A DNA stretch of 64,000 bases, taken from the NCBI GenBank assembly GCA_020747065.1, contig JAGMVK010000001.1, positions 558,001-622,000 on the forward strand, read 5' to 3'. The position numbers and the translations under genes were made by a program. Shown here piece after piece: positions 59,151 to 64,000 of this stretch; position 1 is the stretch's first letter, and each line of letters opens with the position of its first letter. A model generated the notes under the pieces. That model made no database searches and was not told the DNA's origin. It saw only the letters and a program-made list of their open reading frames with translations. Source of the stretch: Cadophora sp. MPI-SDFR-AT-0126. Taxonomy: Eukaryota > Ascomycota > Leotiomycetes > Helotiales > Ploettnerulaceae.

Positions 59151-60048
59151 AAAGTCGGAGAAGCAGATTACTTTGGGACTGGATGACGAGCAGGAAATAA
59201 TCTGTTTTCTATCTTGATGTCCCAATTTGCTTTATCTTGGGCTATTGCCGCCTGTGTTGCGTGAGATAACCAGTTGGATGGACTGTTGCTTTTCGTGCAC
59301 TTCTGTGCCAGTCCCAGGCTCGCCTGCCCTTCATTGACTTGGAAAAGGAGTTACAGACAGTTCAAGCAAGCCACCGCACTTCACGCTACCACCTTTCTTT
59401 GCTTTTCATATTCTTACTGGCGGCTCAAGGAGGCAATAATCAGCATGAAGTGCACCGAAATAGTCGGTTTGGGGTTTCTTGACTCGACTCCACACACTCC
59501 AAGGATGTGGACATGTACATTAGTGGTGCCTGGCTTGGTCTGATCAGCAACGAACGACAGACACGGACTCCAAGACTAGCAGCAGGCGGTAGAAACAACA
59601 ACAAACGCCTTCTTTTGCTCCGCGGTAAAATCCCATCCAGCCATCAAGAACAGAAGGATGTCAGGACGTTTACTGAAATTATAAGAAGACCATAGGACAT
59701 GAACTCTCGGTGCGCTGTGTAATCGTCGTTCTCCGTCAGCGAAATGTCTATCTCCTGAATTGGAGTTCCAGAAGAAGCCCTGACTTCCCCTAACCTTAAC
59801 CTAACAAGACCTACCCTCTCTGCCCTGGCCTACCTCCGTACCCTGCAGGCAGACCCAGTACAGACCCAAGTCAGTCGTCAGGCTTGTCCATCTTTGGCTT
59901 TGGTCCTCTCCACTTCCACTTCAACTCCACTCCCAGGCGTCCCCCTGCTGCACAATCTGAAGGGATCGACCCCGGCACCTCGACGTTTGGGCTGCCCTGT
60001 GTGCTTTAGCGAGTCGTCAGGACCATCAGGACCGTTCACGCAGGCTCG

Positions 60049-60072
60049 TTTGGTTTGGTTTGGTTTGGTTTG
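60049..60072. repeat. TTTGG pentanucleotide repeat
   Basis: About five tandem TTTGG units at the start of the repeat-rich zone. Confidence 0.85.
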
Positions 60073-60170
60073 AAGCAGCGAGTTGGATCCACATAATCCA
60101 CCCTTTTCTACCTCCATACCATCATCTTCATCCTCATCTTCATCTTCGCCCTCATCCACATTGTCAAGTC

Positions 60171-60223
60171 CAGTGCAGTCCAGTGCAGTCCAGTGCAGTC
60201 CACCTGCACCTGCACCTGCACCT
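60171..60223. repeat. 10-bp and 6-bp tandem repeats in succession
   Basis: Three copies of CAGTGCAGTC are followed directly by three to four copies of ACCTGC. The two arrays abut without a spacer. Confidence 0.8.
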
Positions 60224-60570
60224 ACCCACTTACTCTCCTCCCCACGCCCAGCACAGAAGCCAGTACCAGACCAGACCAGCTGGCCGGCCGCTGGTCCTCA
60301 TCCCCTGTTAACTCCCTGTCGTGCCGTGCCCCTGCCCCTGCCCCCCCTCCCCCCTGCCACCAGAAGGAACTTAACCTGACCGGGGTGCAGTGCACTGCAT
60401 TGCACTTGGGACCAGCCAGCAAGCGACAACTACTACTACAGAAGAAAGCACGCCCGCTCGCTCAAAGGCCACCACCCTGCACCGCCCGTCACCAAAAAGT
60501 TGACCTACCCTACCCTACCCCAAACCTTCCTTCTTATTATTCGTTCTGCGCCTCCATCTGCCGAACACAA

Positions 60571-60608
60571 ACCTACCTACCTACCTACCTACCTACCTAC
60601 CTACCTAC
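60571..60608. repeat. CTAC tetranucleotide microsatellite
   Basis: About nine uninterrupted CTAC units. Likely polymorphic between strains. Confidence 0.9.
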
Positions 60609-62316
60609 ACTCTTCTAATACCAGTACCTCCCCGGCACCAACATCATTGTCTCGAGAGAAAGAGAAGCTCAGACATAAACACTTCTCCACGCTCATCATC
60701 TTCACCAGCAATTCAATCCTTTCTTTGACGCCCGAGACCCTCTGCGTTTCCTCGAAACCTGCCCATACCGCGGCGCTCCCTTGCACCTGCAGCGCCGTTC
60801 CGAGGCATCCCATCCTTTGTGTCACCCCAAACTTCAACCTCGTTTCCAGCATCGAGCTGGACCTGGAATCTAATAATCACTGCCATCCACAGCAAGTTCT
60901 ACTTCCGCCCTACGACACGCATTTCTCATCAAAGACATCTAACTCGTACTAGCGTTTCCGTCCATCATCTCTCTCCTCCGCCTTCAACTATCCTCACGGC
61001 TGCGCTCAACGCCCTCACGCCCTCGATAACGACCTAGACTCTAAAACCTCTCTAAATTTCAGGACGGAACAAAGGAACTGTTAGGCAGGCTATTGGCACT
61101 TGGAACCTGACGCTACACTTTCTTCATTACGAATCTACCGTTCAGCTTGGTCTGGAAGGCGTAGCCAGCTGAAATACAGTCTCGAACATAGCAAGAACCT
61201 CTCCTCGAAGCAGAAGACGGTGTGGGCTTTGCAGGACACATTTGGCGACACGGACATATCAAACCTTTGTTCCGCTCTCGACACCCGTTGACCTCCGACC
61301 TTGCCAGCTCGACAGCTCATATCTACGGACTAACCTTTGGTACGTGCCTCAGCCGCTGCAGCATACCGTGCCAGTCCTGGACTTGAAAGAAAGACACAGG
61401 CCACGAAGAGAACCAACAGTCACACAAACGAACTCAAGGCTGGCCTGCTCATTGCCCCATAGTCCGTCCCATATCCCGTCGGCAGCAGGGATCGCCTCTT
61501 CCACGACACTATTTTTGTGCGCCTCTCAAAACCTCAACTTAAAGACTCGAAGAACACTACCTCCGAGCAACAAAGGTACTTCTGTACCAGCGAGAAGCCA
61601 GGGTTTCAGGAGTTGTTCAGGCAAAGCAAATAAATCAAAGCCCAGCCAATTTTAACCGGCGGCTCAGTGCCCGTGCGTACTGACATTCCCGCCGCGCCCC
61701 ACGAACCCAGCATCCGCATTGGCGGATATCTTGAAGCTGGGAAATTTCGGCCTAACGCCCATCTGGCCTGGCTCTGTCATCTTCGACAAGGTGAGCACGT
61801 TCGGATTGATACATGTGTTTACACACTTATTCCCTCCACTCTTCCTCTGGACTTCTGCTTGTGCTTTCCCCATTCACGCGTGAATTGGCGGTGTGAATGC
61901 TGCCAGCAACAACCACGTCAATCACAGCGTCTTCTCCATCGGTGTTTATTTATCTCTCTGTACATGACTGACCTCATTGCCTTCCAGATTCATTGTGCGC
62001 TTCGTTTGCAGCACTTTTCATCGGCGAAGACTCACTCGAAATCACAGCACGACGCTACTCTCAGTCACGTTATCTACTACGCGTCGGCTGTCTCATTACC
62101 GAGCTGTGTTTGATCACATCTAGCTTTATCACTGCGGATATCCTTCCGAAGGCTCGTCCCCGAGACATAGCATCAGATTCAAGACACAAACGCCAGATTC
62201 CCGAATCTGATCTGAACAGTTGGATGAACGCCTGATCCGAGAGTTCCCAACTCCCTATAACCTTCATCCCACATCACATTTCTTAGAAAATAATTCAGAT
62301 CGATTCCACCTTCATC

Positions 62317-63746
<1,430 letters not shown>

Positions 63747-64000
63747 TCTCTGTCACGATTCTGTCACGACCATTCCTACTGGCATGCAAAAAATTTCCTT
63801 CGGACCTTCACGAATCGTCTTTGATACATCTTCGATACCCTGTATACTTCACGTCTTCACTAGCTTTCCTTACACTTCACTTCCTCGTTCTTCCCAGGCA
63901 TTACAGCATAAAATCATACAGGTCCACAGCACACTCCAAAATTGGGCATCATCTCTCCTTTTTCATATGTCTTCGCTCCTTTCTTGCTTTGGCGCTGGCG
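63747..64000. other. 3' flank of the C2H2 gene
   Basis: T/C-rich sequence after the stop, probably the 3' untranslated region. The window ends here; no further gene start is visible. Confidence 0.5.

Larger units (their letters stand above)
55001..60040. other. Gene-free stretch, second part
   Basis: Again no credible coding sequence over about 5 kb. It contains an 11-bp tandem array near 56010, a GGAA/GGAT microsatellite near 59104, and many short pyrimidine runs. Composition stays near half G+C, which argues against RIP-mutated transposon remains. It probably belongs to the extended upstream region of the C2H2 regulator. Confidence 0.5.
60041..62316. promoter_or_regulatory. Pyrimidine-rich leader or proximal promoter of the C2H2 gene
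   Basis: This strand is markedly C/T-rich, with A-rich patches, as in long fungal leaders. It begins with a cluster of simple repeats (listed separately). GTGAGC near 61790 and other donor-like sites suggest introns in an untranslated leader, but no pair can be fixed from sequence. Short upstream ATG frames are numerous, which could restrain translation of the regulator. Confidence 0.4.

Noticed and set aside
50541..60040. Degenerate transposon or RIP-mutated island
   Set aside because: Base composition is near the window average, no TpA excess is obvious, and no transposase, RT or integrase remains were seen.
60083..60952. Long overlapping open frames over the microsatellite zone
   Set aside because: They arise from repeats and C-rich sequence that lack stops in several frames at once.

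Overview
The window is nuclear DNA of a filamentous ascomycete (Pezizomycotina; a leotiomycete would fit, but that is only an impression). The evidence is the architecture: short introns of mostly 46-120 nt with GTANGT donors and CTAAC/CTGAC branch sites, about half G+C, a fungal gene set, and small secreted and plant-cell-wall proteins. Exon coordinates were built by hand from splice signals, reading frame and family knowledge.

Layout. 0.3-6.4 kb: proteasome activator BLM10 (+). 7.5-10.3 kb: two unrecognised genes (+) that are related to each other and share an intron position. 10.5-14.2 kb: a cytochrome P450 and an aldo/keto reductase (both -). 14.7-17.4 kb: divergent pair NCS6 (tRNA thiolation, -) and ribosomal protein eL8 (+). 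18.8-23.6 kb: beta-carbonic anhydrase (+), an ornithine cyclodeaminase-family protein with a serine-rich insert (-), and an RraA-like aldolase-family protein (-). 25.0-30.3 kb: WBP2-like GRAM protein, QCR6 of complex III, and an FLVCR-like MFS transporter (all +). 30.9-34.3 kb: a small secreted cysteine-containing protein and an OB-fold-like protein (both -), then AIM32 (+). 35.3-39.9 kb: a GBD/FH3 protein without a formin FH2 domain (+) and fructose-1,6-bisphosphatase (-).

40.9-42.8 kb has no long reading frame but is highly organised. Six introns of 180-221 nt, each with a GTANG donor and most with a CTAAC/CTGAC branch, each hold one box C/D snoRNA placed 38-51 nt after the donor and about 66-74 nt before the acceptor. 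Several guide stretches are complementary to rRNA segments I remember (25S and 18S). I read it as a non-protein-coding snoRNA host gene, and it is the most distinctive element here.

43.4-50.5 kb: a GPI-anchored serine carboxypeptidase (-), an unrecognised membrane-anchored protein (+) and a secreted pectin methylesterase (+). About 11.8 kb (50.5-62.3 kb) follows without a credible protein gene. It grows rich in pyrimidines and microsatellites towards a four-finger C2H2 regulator (62.3-63.7 kb, +), so it is probably that gene's long promoter and leader. Most genes are housekeeping (proteasome, translation, respiration, gluconeogenesis). The secreted enzymes and the small secreted protein suggest a plant-associated or saprotrophic life. 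I see no transposon, CRISPR array, tRNA gene or clear biosynthetic cluster.
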